From Ferruginibacter sp. (GTDB lineage: Bacteria > Bacteroidota > Bacteroidia > Chitinophagales > Chitinophagaceae): a DNA stretch of 64,000 bases. The translations under genes were made by a program, and so were the position numbers. The notes under the pieces are model-generated. The model had not been told where the DNA came from, searched no databases, and was given only the letters and a program-made list of their open reading frames with translations. This document shows positions 44,424 to 52,726 of this stretch, piece by piece. The first letter of the stretch is position 1, and each line of letters starts with the position of its first letter. Location of the stretch: NCBI GenBank assembly GCA_028288705.1, contig JAQBNH010000019.1, positions 403,754-467,753 on the forward strand, read 5' to 3'.

Positions 44424-45498
44424 AGCTGGCGATAAAGGTTTCCATCGTTAAACCCGGACCGAAAGCCGCGCCCAATATTTTCGCATGGCCACGGGCTTTG
44501 GCGTCTGCCATAATGCGTTGCAGCACGAACAGTATTGTCGGTGAACTCATATTGCCATAATCCTGCAACACGGCATAGGAATGTTTGAGGTCATTCTCCT
44601 GTAGTTGCAGGCTGCCGGAGATCGCTTCCAAAATCTTCTTTCCGCCGGGATGAATACACCAGTCTGTAATTTCACTGCGCGCAACACCCGCTTTATCCAG
44701 TGCCTTTTGTACAAATCCTTCAAAATCTTCTTTGATGAGTTCAGGCACATAACCGGTGAGTGTCATCAAAAATCCTTTGGAAGATAATTCCCAGGCCATT
44801 TCTTTTTTTCCTTTGAACGATACGTCAGAGAAAAAGCTATCGATCGTTAAACCTTCCTGCCCTTTATCGGATTGCACGAGAACGGCTGCAGATCCGTCGC
44901 CGAATAACAAAGAAGAAGTGAGGTTATCAACGGATGCTTCTTTTTGAAAATGCAGTGTGCACAATTCTGTACAAACGATCACCACGTTGGCATTAGGCTG
45001 ACTGTCACAAAAAGCATCTGCCAGTTTAAGGGCATGAACAGCAGCATAACAACCCATAAAGTTAACGGAGCTGCGAACCAGGTCTGGAGCGAGTTCCATG
45101 GCTTCCATGATCTGCAGGTCGAGGCCGGGGGCGCTCATGCCCGTACAACTAACGGTGATCAGGTGGGTGATCTCATTTTTCGGGATATGGCCACTGATGC
45201 AATCGCTTATCACGTTCACGGATAGGGGCGAAGCATATTTATTGAACCATTGCATCCTTGTTTCCAATGTGGGAAAAGGCTCCAGGTCGGCGGTATCGGG
45301 GAAAAAGCTGCGTTCGGAAGAACTGAAATCCGGGGCAACAGAATAACGCGACCCGATGCCGCTTTGCCGGTAAAGGAACCTGAGTTTGCGGGAATCCGTT
45401 TCATTGTCGTTGTACACTTTGTCGGCAAAACTAAAAAGGTCAGACTGCTCATGTTTGTGTTCGGGAACGCCCGTTGCTATCGAAATGATCTTACTCAA
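44416..45498 (-). CDS. Type III polyketide synthase (chalcone/alkylresorcinol type)
   Basis: 360 residues, the normal size. The catalytic triad is complete: Cys150 in SVNFMGCYAAVHALKLA, His283 in CIHPGGKKI and Asn316 in YGNMSSPT. The terminal loop reads AAFGPGLTMETF, close to the family GFGPG. Such enzymes extend an acyl starter with malonyl-CoA and cyclise it into resorcinols, pyrones or resorcylic acids in the cytoplasm. Neighbouring UbiA, methyltransferase and flavoenzyme genes argue for an alkylresorcinol-type lipid that is further modified. It overlaps the ubiA-like gene by four bases. Confidence 0.93.
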   Translation of the reverse strand: MSKIISIATGVPEHKHEQSDLFSFADKVYNDNETDSRKLRFLYRQSGIGSRYSVAPDFSSSERSFFPDTADLEPFPTLETRMQWFNKYASPLSVNVISDCISGHIPKNEITHLITVSCTGMSAPGLDLQIMEAMELAPDLVRSSVNFMGCYAAVHALKLADAFCDSQPNANVVIVCTELCTLHFQKEASVDNLTSSLLFGDGSAAVLVQSDKGQEGLTIDSFFSDVSFKGKKEMAWELSSKGFLMTLTGYVPELIKEDFEGFVQKALDKAGVARSEITDWCIHPGGKKILEAISGSLQLQENDLKHSYAVLQDYGNMSSPTILFVLQRIMADAKARGHAKILGAAFGPGLTMETFIASYA

Positions 45499-46355
45499 TA
45501 TTTTTCTATTATAAATAATGTAATGAACGCCGCATTCGTACAGGCTGAAGCCAGGATATTCATGCGCATCGTGTTTTTGTAATTGGCCGCGGACGTATTT
45601 TTATGCACCTGGTAAAACCACCAGAAGAAATATACGAGTACAGGGCTCATCAGGATTTGAATAAGAAAGAATCGGTCCAGTTCCAGGTTGGAGGCAAAGT
45701 AAACAGCCAGCGCCAGTAGGGCAAGGAGGTAAACGATGGCGGTGAATACGAAAGTGCCTTTATAACCCAGCAGCAGACTCAGGGTTCGGACACCGTCGGC
45801 TTTATCTGCTTCGTGCTGGTAAATCTGCGTGAGCGGGTAGAAGCCACCTACAAGCAGGGAAGCGGCCAGCATCGCAACAGGCGGCACTTGCAAGGTTTTT
45901 GTAATGCTGCAGCCATGTTTAATAATAAAAAAGACCAGCGCGCCCTGGAAGATCAGCACTGTAAGATATCCCAATACGGGGTATTTCTTCAGGCGGATGC
46001 CGCGGTAACTGTAGGCCCGCGACGCGAGGATAAATGCCAGAATGCCCATCGAAAAGTACCTGCTGATCAGCAGGGAGAGCAGGAGGCCGGTGATATCCAG
46101 GATGATCGTTACATAATACAATTGCCTGGTGGGCTGTTGCGGCGATTTGATGCCACCAATGCTTTCCGTATCCCTATCCATATAACTGTTGTAGCCGTTG
46201 CTGGCGGGATAGATCAGGAAATGCAGGATGATAAAAGCTAAGATCGCATGCGCGGCCTGGATCTGCACAACCTGGCTTAAAGCAAACCAATAAACAGGCA
46301 TGAGAAAAAAAGAAAAATGGAAACGCAGTAACTGTATTGTGGAGGAGCGAAGCAT
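45495..46355 (-). CDS. UbiA-family prenyltransferase
   Basis: 286 residues with seven to nine hydrophobic helices. The first Asp-rich motif is NGYNSYMDRDTESIGG and the second is HEADKADGVRTLSLLLG, both typical of the UbiA superfamily. The enzyme transfers a prenyl (or related) chain to an acceptor at the inner membrane. As first gene of the operon, with a four-base overlap to the type III PKS, the likely acceptor is that polyketide. It is divergent from a YceI gene 92 bases away; YceI relatives bind polyisoprenoid lipids. Confidence 0.9.
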   Translation of the reverse strand: MLRSSTIQLLRFHFSFFLMPVYWFALSQVVQIQAAHAILAFIILHFLIYPASNGYNSYMDRDTESIGGIKSPQQPTRQLYYVTIILDITGLLLSLLISRYFSMGILAFILASRAYSYRGIRLKKYPVLGYLTVLIFQGALVFFIIKHGCSITKTLQVPPVAMLAASLLVGGFYPLTQIYQHEADKADGVRTLSLLLGYKGTFVFTAIVYLLALLALAVYFASNLELDRFFLIQILMSPVLVYFFWWFYQVHKNTSAANYKNTMRMNILASACTNAAFITLFIIEKY

Positions 46356-46410
46356 CTGGTTTTCTAAATTATGTAATCTTTGTTAAAAGTTAAACGAATT
46401 GCGGGCCTTA

Positions 46411-46441
46411 TTGTTCAGGAGCGTTCCTTTGCAGTAATTAT
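46411..46441 (+). promoter_or_regulatory. Candidate promoter of the YceI gene
   Basis: TTG at 46411-46413, 20 bases, then TTCCTTTG at 46434-46441 (one mismatch from TAnnTTTG). The box ends six bases before the ATG at 46448. Confidence 0.45.
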
Positions 46442-46447
46442 TGTATT

Positions 46448-46987
46448 ATGAAGAACAGCCTTTTTCTCGCCATCCTGCTTTTTAGTTTTGCCGGGGCGTT
46501 TGCACAACGCAGCCTCGCACCGGTTGATGCCGGCAGTAAGATCCATTTCGTGATTAAGAACTTCGGGATCAATACCGGTGGTGATTTTTCGGGCATGGCA
46601 GGGAAAGTATTGTTTGATCCTGCGCATCCCAATGCGGCTTCGTTCGACGTTACTGTCCAGTCTTCAACTGTAGACACGGATAACGGCCAACGGGATAAGC
46701 ACCTGCGCAGCGATGATTTTTTTGCTGCAGAGCAGTTCCCACAGATCAGGTTAAAAAGTTCCAGTGTAGGTGCTTCCAAAAAAGCAGGTGAGTATATTTT
46801 TAATGGCGACCTTACGATCAGGGATGTCACAAAAAAAGTCAGTTTTATCTTTCATGCCGTTCCGCAGGACAGCGGTTTTTTATTCAGCGGGGATTTTGAG
46901 ATCGATCGCCTCGATTATAAAGTGGGCAGCAGCAGCGCCACCATGGCAGATAAAGTAAAAATATCCCTGAGCGTTCTCGCGAAATAA
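46448..46987 (+). CDS. YceI-family lipid-binding protein, exported
   Basis: 179 residues. A signal peptide (about 1-20, ending GAFAQ) precedes a lipocalin-like YceI domain: DAGSKIHFVIKNFGINTGGDFSG at the start (quoted in part), QRDKHLRSDDFFAAEQFPQIRL in the middle and GSSSATMADKVKISLSV at the end. YceI proteins are periplasmic beta-barrels that bind polyisoprenoid or amphiphilic chains. Its position next to a UbiA/type III PKS operon suggests it could bind or carry the lipid made there, but this is inference from location only. Confidence 0.9.
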   Translation: MKNSLFLAILLFSFAGAFAQRSLAPVDAGSKIHFVIKNFGINTGGDFSGMAGKVLFDPAHPNAASFDVTVQSSTVDTDNGQRDKHLRSDDFFAAEQFPQIRLKSSSVGASKKAGEYIFNGDLTIRDVTKKVSFIFHAVPQDSGFLFSGDFEIDRLDYKVGSSSATMADKVKISLSVLAK

Positions 46988-47014
46988 ATTCTGTTTCCTA
47001 CTTGTTTCCCTTCT

Positions 47015-47022
47015 TATCTTTG
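47015..47022 (+). promoter_or_regulatory. -7 box of the LysE-type gene, four bases from ATG
   Basis: TATCTTTG is an exact TAnnTTTG match that ends four bases before the ATG at 47027. Initiation at the usual distance would give a leaderless or nearly leaderless message. Confidence 0.45.
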
Positions 47023-47026
47023 GAGC

Positions 47027-47737
47027 ATGGGTAGATTGGTCCGGATATTTTTTTGGGGTTTGATGATCAGTTTCCTCGGCTCCCTGCCGCTTGGAACCCT
47101 CAATGTGGCTGCGATGCAAATCGGCATCCAGGAAAGTTTAAAAAATGCCATTTATTTTTCTGTTGGTTCTTTACTCGTGGAAATGATCTACGTTCGGATC
47201 TCCCTTGTCGGTATCGATTGGGTTAGAAAGCAGGAGAAGCTGATGAAGATCATGGAGTGGGTCACACTCGCGATTATCGTTGCCCTCGCCATCGGCAGTT
47301 TTGCTGCGGCTATGCATCACAGTGGGAATGCTAAAAACGTAATGCTCAATAACAATATGCACCGGTTATTGCTCGGAATGTTCATGTGTGCGATCAACCC
47401 CGTGCAGATCCCGTTCTGGTTTGGCTGGAGCACGGTGCTCTTCACAAAGAAGGTACTGGAGCCAAGAAATTCGCATTACAACAGTTATATCCTCGGCATC
47501 GGCCTGGGCACGTTAATGGGGAACTGTGTATTTATTTTCGGGGGTAAATGGCTGGTGCAACGCATTGCCAATAGCGAGCAATACCTGAACTGGGTGATCG
47601 GTGGCATCTTCGCATTAACAGCCATCATTCAACTCTGGAAAATATTAAAGCATAAAGACGCCGTAGAAAAGATCCACCAGATCAAGGAACAGGATATTCC
47701 GCCGGCACCTTTGCCTGAAGAACAGCGAACTGGCTAA
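47027..47737 (+). CDS. LysE-family transporter
   Basis: 236 residues with six hydrophobic helices. The N-terminal helix has the LysE family Gly/Pro signature (FLGSLPLGTLNVAAMQIG), and the fourth helix starts with CAINPVQIPFWFGW. Family members export amino acids or small metabolites across the inner membrane. A charged tail (about 210-236) follows. It lies behind the YceI gene and next to the prenyl/polyketide operon, so export of a related compound is conceivable but not shown. The stop interlocks by four bases with the convergent Fe-S gene. Confidence 0.8.
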   Translation: MGRLVRIFFWGLMISFLGSLPLGTLNVAAMQIGIQESLKNAIYFSVGSLLVEMIYVRISLVGIDWVRKQEKLMKIMEWVTLAIIVALAIGSFAAAMHHSGNAKNVMLNNNMHRLLLGMFMCAINPVQIPFWFGWSTVLFTKKVLEPRNSHYNSYILGIGLGTLMGNCVFIFGGKWLVQRIANSEQYLNWVIGGIFALTAIIQLWKILKHKDAVEKIHQIKEQDIPPAPLPEEQRTG

Positions 47738-49056
47738 CTTTCCAGTTCAGTCGCCCATTTGTCACGGTCATCCGGACTTAATTTCCAGGGCGCAAAATTA
47801 TTTTCAATATTGCTGAACATCCCGTTCCATTCCTGCGGTGCGTTACTTTCTTCCATCACTAAACTGCGGCGAAGTTCCAAGATGATATCGAGCGGACTGA
47901 TGCTTACCGGGCATTCTTCCACGCAGGCATTGCAGGTGGTGCAGGCGCGTAATTCTTCCACAGAAATATAATCGTGGAGCAGACTTTTATTATCGTTCTG
48001 AAAGGTTTTATGCGCATCTATATTTTGTCCTACTTCTTCCAGGCGGTCACGCGTGTCCATCATGATCTTCCGCGGACTTAACAATTTACCTGTGATGTTT
48101 GCGGGGCAGGCAGCAGTGCAGCGCCCACATTCCGTACAACTATAGGCATCGAGTAAATTTTTCCAGCTCAGATCAAATACATCCTTTGCCCCAAATTTCA
48201 TGGGCTCGGCACCAGGATCTGTTGCGGGCGCGAGTTCCGGCTGCATCATGTACAACACTTCATTCTGTACATTTTGCATATTGTCCATTTTCCCTTTTGG
48301 CTCAAGGCGGGTGTAATAAGCATTGGGAAATGCGAGCATAATATGCAGGTGCTTACTGTAAGGCAGGTAATTGAGGAAGGCGAAAATACCGCCGATATGC
48401 AACCACCAGCAGGCTCTTTCCAAAAGAACTAACTGCGACGCAGACATGCCGGAAAACCAGTTCGCCATTCCGCCCGAGATGATGAAGCTACCGGTATCAT
48501 GATAATGCTCATTGCCCGCGATTTGCAGGGAACGATCGGTCGCATTCATGATGAGGAAAAGCGACATTAAAATGATCTCGGTGATCAGGATATAATTAGC
48601 ATCGCTGCGTGGCCAGCCGTCAAGATCATGGCTGATAAACCGGCGAAGCTTGATGATATTTCTCCTGGCTAAAAATATTACGCAAACGGCGATAACACCG
48701 ATAGCAAGGATCTCGAAAAAGTTGATGACAAAATGGTAGAAACTGCCCAGCGTTCCCAGGAAGAGGCGGTGTGTGCCGAGCAGGCCGTCCAGCACGATCT
48801 CCAGCACTTCCACATTAATAATGATAAAGCCGGCGTAAATGATAAAATGCATCACCGCCACGGTAGGATTGCGAAACATTTTCTTTTGCCCCAGAGCCAG
48901 TAACAGCAGGTTTCTCCAGCGAAGTGCCGGTTGATCCGTCAGGTCTTCCTCACGCCCCAGCAGGATATTCCTGCGGATACGACTGATGTTTTTGGTGAAC
49001 ATCGCTACAGCAAATCCTGCCATTAAAATAAAAATCACCTGCGGTATATAATGCAT
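47734..49056 (-). CDS. Membrane-anchored 4Fe-4S dicluster protein, HdrC/E-like
   Basis: 440 residues. The first about 270 residues hold five to six membrane helices resembling the nitrate-reductase gamma / HdrE-type haem b anchor. The C-terminal part has two 4Fe-4S motifs, CTECGRCTAACP and CTTCNACVEECP. The protein probably passes electrons between membrane quinones and a soluble Fe-S partner. The CCG-domain protein at 40671-41456 is the expected partner; in other Bacteroidota I recall the two genes being adjacent. The start lies divergent to the phosphoribosyltransferase gene. Confidence 0.88.
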   Translation of the reverse strand: MHYIPQVIFILMAGFAVAMFTKNISRIRRNILLGREEDLTDQPALRWRNLLLLALGQKKMFRNPTVAVMHFIIYAGFIIINVEVLEIVLDGLLGTHRLFLGTLGSFYHFVINFFEILAIGVIAVCVIFLARRNIIKLRRFISHDLDGWPRSDANYILITEIILMSLFLIMNATDRSLQIAGNEHYHDTGSFIISGGMANWFSGMSASQLVLLERACWWLHIGGIFAFLNYLPYSKHLHIMLAFPNAYYTRLEPKGKMDNMQNVQNEVLYMMQPELAPATDPGAEPMKFGAKDVFDLSWKNLLDAYSCTECGRCTAACPANITGKLLSPRKIMMDTRDRLEEVGQNIDAHKTFQNDNKSLLHDYISVEELRACTTCNACVEECPVSISPLDIILELRRSLVMEESNAPQEWNGMFSNIENNFAPWKLSPDDRDKWATELES

Positions 49057-49131
49057 AGCTGTAATTTGTAGGGGCTAAGATAGAATATTTAATATTTACT
49101 ATTTTATATTGGATATTTTCGCTTTTAATAA

Positions 49132-49629
49132 ATGCCTCAGATGACGCAGATACTGGATAAAATTACCGCTGATAAAAAGCTTCGCCGCATGGCGCTGGAA
49201 GTGGCTGAACGTAATTTCGGCAAGCCATCACTCACGCTGATCGGCATCCGCGAAAATGGTATTTTTATCGCAACAAAAATCGCGGAATACCTGAAAGAAA
49301 GTTTTCCCGGCGAGATCAGTGTCTTGTCTTTATCGCTGGATAAAAAAAATCCGGCAACTGTAACGTTTAGCGAAACCGTTAACTGGAACCAGGCAAACAT
49401 TTTACTCATCGACGATGTGGCCAACAGTGGCCGCACGATGCTTTATGCATTAAAACCGTTACTGGAATTTTACCCGGCCCAAATTCAAACACTGGCACTC
49501 GTAGAACGCACCTACAAACAATTCCCGATCGCCATGGATTATGTGGGGCTTTCCGTGGCGACCACGCAGGCACAGCATATCGTGGTGGAAGTAGTCAACG
49601 GAGAAGTGGTGTCGGCCGGCATGCAATAA
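49132..49629 (+). CDS. Phosphoribosyltransferase family protein (PyrR-like)
   Basis: 165 residues. The PRPP-binding loop is clear as ILLIDDVANSGRTMLYAL, and the N-terminal ELIGIRENGIFIA-like loop is LIGIRENGIFIATKIAEYL. The overall pattern is closest to PyrR/hypoxanthine-type type I phosphoribosyltransferases. PyrR relatives bind pyrimidine operon mRNA in Firmicutes; no pyrimidine genes are near, so a regulatory role is not supported here. It is probably a cytoplasmic nucleobase salvage enzyme. The S46 peptidase gene starts 35 bases later on the same strand. Confidence 0.88.
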   Translation: MPQMTQILDKITADKKLRRMALEVAERNFGKPSLTLIGIRENGIFIATKIAEYLKESFPGEISVLSLSLDKKNPATVTFSETVNWNQANILLIDDVANSGRTMLYALKPLLEFYPAQIQTLALVERTYKQFPIAMDYVGLSVATTQAQHIVVEVVNGEVVSAGMQ

Positions 49630-49664
49630 ATAATCAAACAACTTATCCTTAAAATTGAACAGGT

Positions 49665-51827
49665 ATGAATTATCGTAAACAACTATTTTTATTTGTCTTC
49701 CTTATCGCCGGCATGTTTGCCAAAGCAGATGAAGGCATGTGGTTACCGCAACTGCTGCAGAAACTGAATGAAAGCAGGATGAAAAGCCTTGGCATGAAGA
49801 TCAGTGCCGCGGATATTTACAGCATTAATAAGGGAAGTTTAAAAGATGCTGTTGTGAGCTTCGGAGGTTTTTGCACAGGTGATGTGATCTCCTCTCAGGG
49901 ACTCGTACTCACGAATCACCATTGTGGTTTCGATGCGATACAGAATCATTCTACGCTCGACCACAACTATATCCGTGATGGTTTCTGGGCAAAAAATAAT
50001 GCAGAAGAAATTCCGAATAAAGGGTTGTTCGTAACGTTTATCGTTCGCATCGATGATGTGAGCAAAGAAGCAATGAAAGGCGTTACGGCGGCGATGACAG
50101 AAGCTGAACGACAATCAACGATCGATAAAAATATCAGCCAGTTAAAAAATACCGTTAAGAAAGAAGCTACGCAGGAAAGTTTTATCCGTGGTTTTTTTGA
50201 AGGCAATCAATACTACCAGTTTGTAACAGAAACCTACAAAGATGTCCGCCTCGTAGGAGCGCCGCCTTCTGCCATCGGCAACTTTGGTAAAGACACGGAT
50301 AACTGGGTGTGGCCAAGGCATACAGGAGATTTTTCGATGTTCCGCATCTATGCATCCAAAGACAATAAGCCTGCAGAATATTCCCCGGAGAATATTCCCT
50401 TCACACCAAAAAAAGCATTCAACATTTCCCTGGATGGTGTGGCCGAAAATGATTTCACGATGGTATTTGGTTTCCCCGGCCGCACGACGGAATATTTACA
50501 TAGTGCCGCAGTAGAGCAGATCCGCACCGTGAGTGACCCGGCAAAAATTGCGATCCGCGATAAGGCTTTAAATGTGATCGATGGTTTCATGCGTAAAGAC
50601 GAACAGATCAAAATTCAATATGCCGCCAAATATGCCAGCATCCAGAACGCTTATAAAAAATGGCAGGGTGAAGTATTAGGATTAACAAGAACAGACGGCG
50701 TGGCAAAGAAGAAATTATACGAAGCGGAATTTCAAAAAAGGGTAGTGGCCAACCCAACCTGGAACAGCCAGTACGGAACGTTATTGGCTGATTTGGAGAA
50801 GGCCTATACAGATATCAATGCGGCTTCGCTCGCACGGGATTACTATTCCGAGATCGTTCCGAAAATTGAATTGTTTACGATCATTTCCCAGTTAAACAGC
50901 CTGGCAATGGCCTACGACAAAGACGGTGAAAAAGCTTACCAGGCGCGGCTCCCGATTGTGAAGTCGGCAGTGGAAACATTCGTTGAAGAATACAGCCCGG
51001 TGGTCGACAAGAAATTATTTATCGCGCTGATGGAAATGTACGTGGCCAATCAGCCGGCAGGAATCGTTTCGCCGATGATGCAGGACTGGCTGGCGAACAG
51101 CAGTTACACGGCGGTTGCTGATAAGGTTTACACGAGTGCCGTTGCTTTCGATAAAACCACCTTAAGTAATTTATTGTCGCGCCCTGCAGCAGATGTAGTC
51201 GCGGAGATCAGGAGCTGGCCGGCGCAGCAGCTACTCGCCGATATGCAAAAGACCTACCAGGGGAAAGTACAACCCTCGGTGAATGAAACGCAGGCGAAGA
51301 TCAACAAATTGCAACGCAGTTATATGCAGGCACAGATGGATGTGATGAAAGAGAAAGTATTTTATCCCGATGCAAACAGCACGTTGCGCCTCACCTACGG
51401 AAAAGTGCAGGGCTACACAGCCCGGGATGCAGTAACATATGCCTACTACACGGATATGGACGGTATCATGGAAAAATACAAGCCGGGAGATTACGAATTT
51501 GATGTGCCGGAGAAACTGCGTAGCCTGTACCAGCAAAAAGATTACGGCCAATACGGCAAGAACGGCAAGATGCCGGTTTGTTTTATTGCGACCAATCATA
51601 CAACTGGTGGGAATTCAGGCAGCCCGGCGCTGGATGCTTATGGCAACCTGATCGGACTCAACTTCGACCGTGTGTGGGAAGGTACGATGAGTGATATCAA
51701 TTACGACCCCACGATCTGCCGGAACATCATGGTAGACATTCGTTACGTGTTGTTTATCATCGATAAATTCGCCGGTGCCAGCCATTTGGTGAAGGAAATG
51801 AAACTGGTTCACCCGAAAAAGAAATAA
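49665..51827 (+). CDS. S46-family dipeptidyl-peptidase, DPP11-type
   Basis: 720 residues, typical for S46. A signal peptide (about 1-21, ending AKADE) is followed by a chymotrypsin-like double barrel with the catalytic His85 in LTNHHCGFDA and Ser651 in GGNSGSPALD. Eighteen residues after the serine, NFDRVWEG carries an Arg (669) at the position where Porphyromonas DPP11 has Arg673 and DPP7 has Gly. By that known rule it should release dipeptides with Asp or Glu at the second position. It acts in the periplasm or outer surface to feed on acidic peptides. A strong terminator follows. Confidence 0.93.
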   Translation: MNYRKQLFLFVFLIAGMFAKADEGMWLPQLLQKLNESRMKSLGMKISAADIYSINKGSLKDAVVSFGGFCTGDVISSQGLVLTNHHCGFDAIQNHSTLDHNYIRDGFWAKNNAEEIPNKGLFVTFIVRIDDVSKEAMKGVTAAMTEAERQSTIDKNISQLKNTVKKEATQESFIRGFFEGNQYYQFVTETYKDVRLVGAPPSAIGNFGKDTDNWVWPRHTGDFSMFRIYASKDNKPAEYSPENIPFTPKKAFNISLDGVAENDFTMVFGFPGRTTEYLHSAAVEQIRTVSDPAKIAIRDKALNVIDGFMRKDEQIKIQYAAKYASIQNAYKKWQGEVLGLTRTDGVAKKKLYEAEFQKRVVANPTWNSQYGTLLADLEKAYTDINAASLARDYYSEIVPKIELFTIISQLNSLAMAYDKDGEKAYQARLPIVKSAVETFVEEYSPVVDKKLFIALMEMYVANQPAGIVSPMMQDWLANSSYTAVADKVYTSAVAFDKTTLSNLLSRPAADVVAEIRSWPAQQLLADMQKTYQGKVQPSVNETQAKINKLQRSYMQAQMDVMKEKVFYPDANSTLRLTYGKVQGYTARDAVTYAYYTDMDGIMEKYKPGDYEFDVPEKLRSLYQQKDYGQYGKNGKMPVCFIATNHTTGGNSGSPALDAYGNLIGLNFDRVWEGTMSDINYDPTICRNIMVDIRYVLFIIDKFAGASHLVKEMKLVHPKKK

Positions 51828-51844
51828 ACGTTAATAAATCCTCT

Positions 51845-51874
51845 AAAACTCCCGTAAACAGCGGGAGTTTTTTT
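51845..51874 (+). terminator. Intrinsic terminator after the S46 peptidase
   Basis: AAAACTCCCG (51845-51854) pairs with CGGGAGTTTT (51862-51871) around a seven-base loop; the T run continues to 51874. Confidence 0.85.
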
Positions 51875-51987
51875 ATGTGCCTGCCTTCTGGAAATTAAGG
51901 CATGGTTTTCGAAACATATTGCGCGGAACGGTGTTAAACCATCCTGTTCGATTCATCTAATCATTCATCTCTTTTCAAAAAGAAAAC

Positions 51988-52269
51988 ATGCCAAACCAAG
52001 CCAAAAATCTCACTGACCAGGATGCACAGATCACAGAGATCTTTACTGATGATGACACGCACCGTAAAATCCAGGAACACCTTTCCAATCCCAACGATAC
52101 GATCACGGAAGAAGACATCAAAAACATAAAAACGGATATGACGCTTGTATCGCAGGAAACTGCAGATGCACGTTACACAACCAATCCTGAAGTATCAGCA
52201 GATCCCAGCAAAGTGGACGGTAACAACAGCAACGAAATTGACAGTACCTGGAATATTTTAGATGAGTAA
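51988..52269 (+). CDS. Small acidic protein, unknown function
   Basis: 93 residues with no signal, membrane helix or recognised domain. It is rich in Asp, Glu, Thr and Asn, with helical segments ITEIFTDDDTHRKIQEHL and TEEDIKNIKTDM. The reading frame overlaps the next start by eight bases, typical of a coupled pair, which supports it as a real gene. The partner is a Gmad2-type lipoprotein. No function can be proposed. Confidence 0.6.
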   Translation: MPNQAKNLTDQDAQITEIFTDDDTHRKIQEHLSNPNDTITEEDIKNIKTDMTLVSQETADARYTTNPEVSADPSKVDGNNSNEIDSTWNILDE

Positions 52270-52726
52270 TCGTAATTCTTACAACTTTTTTGCGTTCCTG
52301 CTCCTGCTCGCTGCCTGCCAGGAACCAGCTCTGAAGCAATCCGATGAACCGGCCGTGCAAGTCCCGGCTGCGCCAACAATTGTCGGTGGGGAAAAAAATG
52401 CTCATGATAGTGCTGTGGAAATGCCGGTATACAGCAACGAACGGTTTCGAAACATCCTTGTGAATAAATATAGTCCTTCATCATTTACTATTTCCGGCGA
52501 GGCACGCGTTTTTGAAGCGATGTTGAGCTGGATTGTTGTTGATGGAAAAAAGCAGTTGCTGGAAGGTCATCAGATGGCAAGCGCGGGTGCACCGGAATGG
52601 GGCGCATTTAAAATGGACATTCATTTACCGGATTCCCTGGTTGGGAAAACTTTACAATTGATCTTATTTGAAGCCAGTGCTAAAGACGGCAGTCCGCAGT
52701 TCCGGTTACCAATCCCTCTCGATTAA
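52262..52726 (+). CDS. Gmad2 immunoglobulin-like domain lipoprotein
   Basis: 154 residues. A lipoprotein signal (LLLLAACQEP, Cys about 19) precedes a spacer and the Gmad2 domain: SPSSFTISGEARVFEAMLSW, GAPEWGAFKMDI, and the family hallmark FEASAKDGSPQFRLPIPL. In Firmicutes the Gmad2 domain is linked to spore germination or envelope proteins, but it also occurs widely in exported lipoproteins. The stop abuts the convergent DoxX gene with no gap (52726/52727). Role unknown. Confidence 0.85.
   Translation: MSNRNSYNFFAFLLLLAACQEPALKQSDEPAVQVPAAPTIVGGEKNAHDSAVEMPVYSNERFRNILVNKYSPSSFTISGEARVFEAMLSWIVVDGKKQLLEGHQMASAGAPEWGAFKMDIHLPDSLVGKTLQLILFEASAKDGSPQFRLPIPLD

Noticed and set aside
49132..49629. 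PyrR-type mRNA attenuation
   Set aside because: No pyrimidine genes or leader structures lie nearby; only the phosphoribosyltransferase fold is supported.
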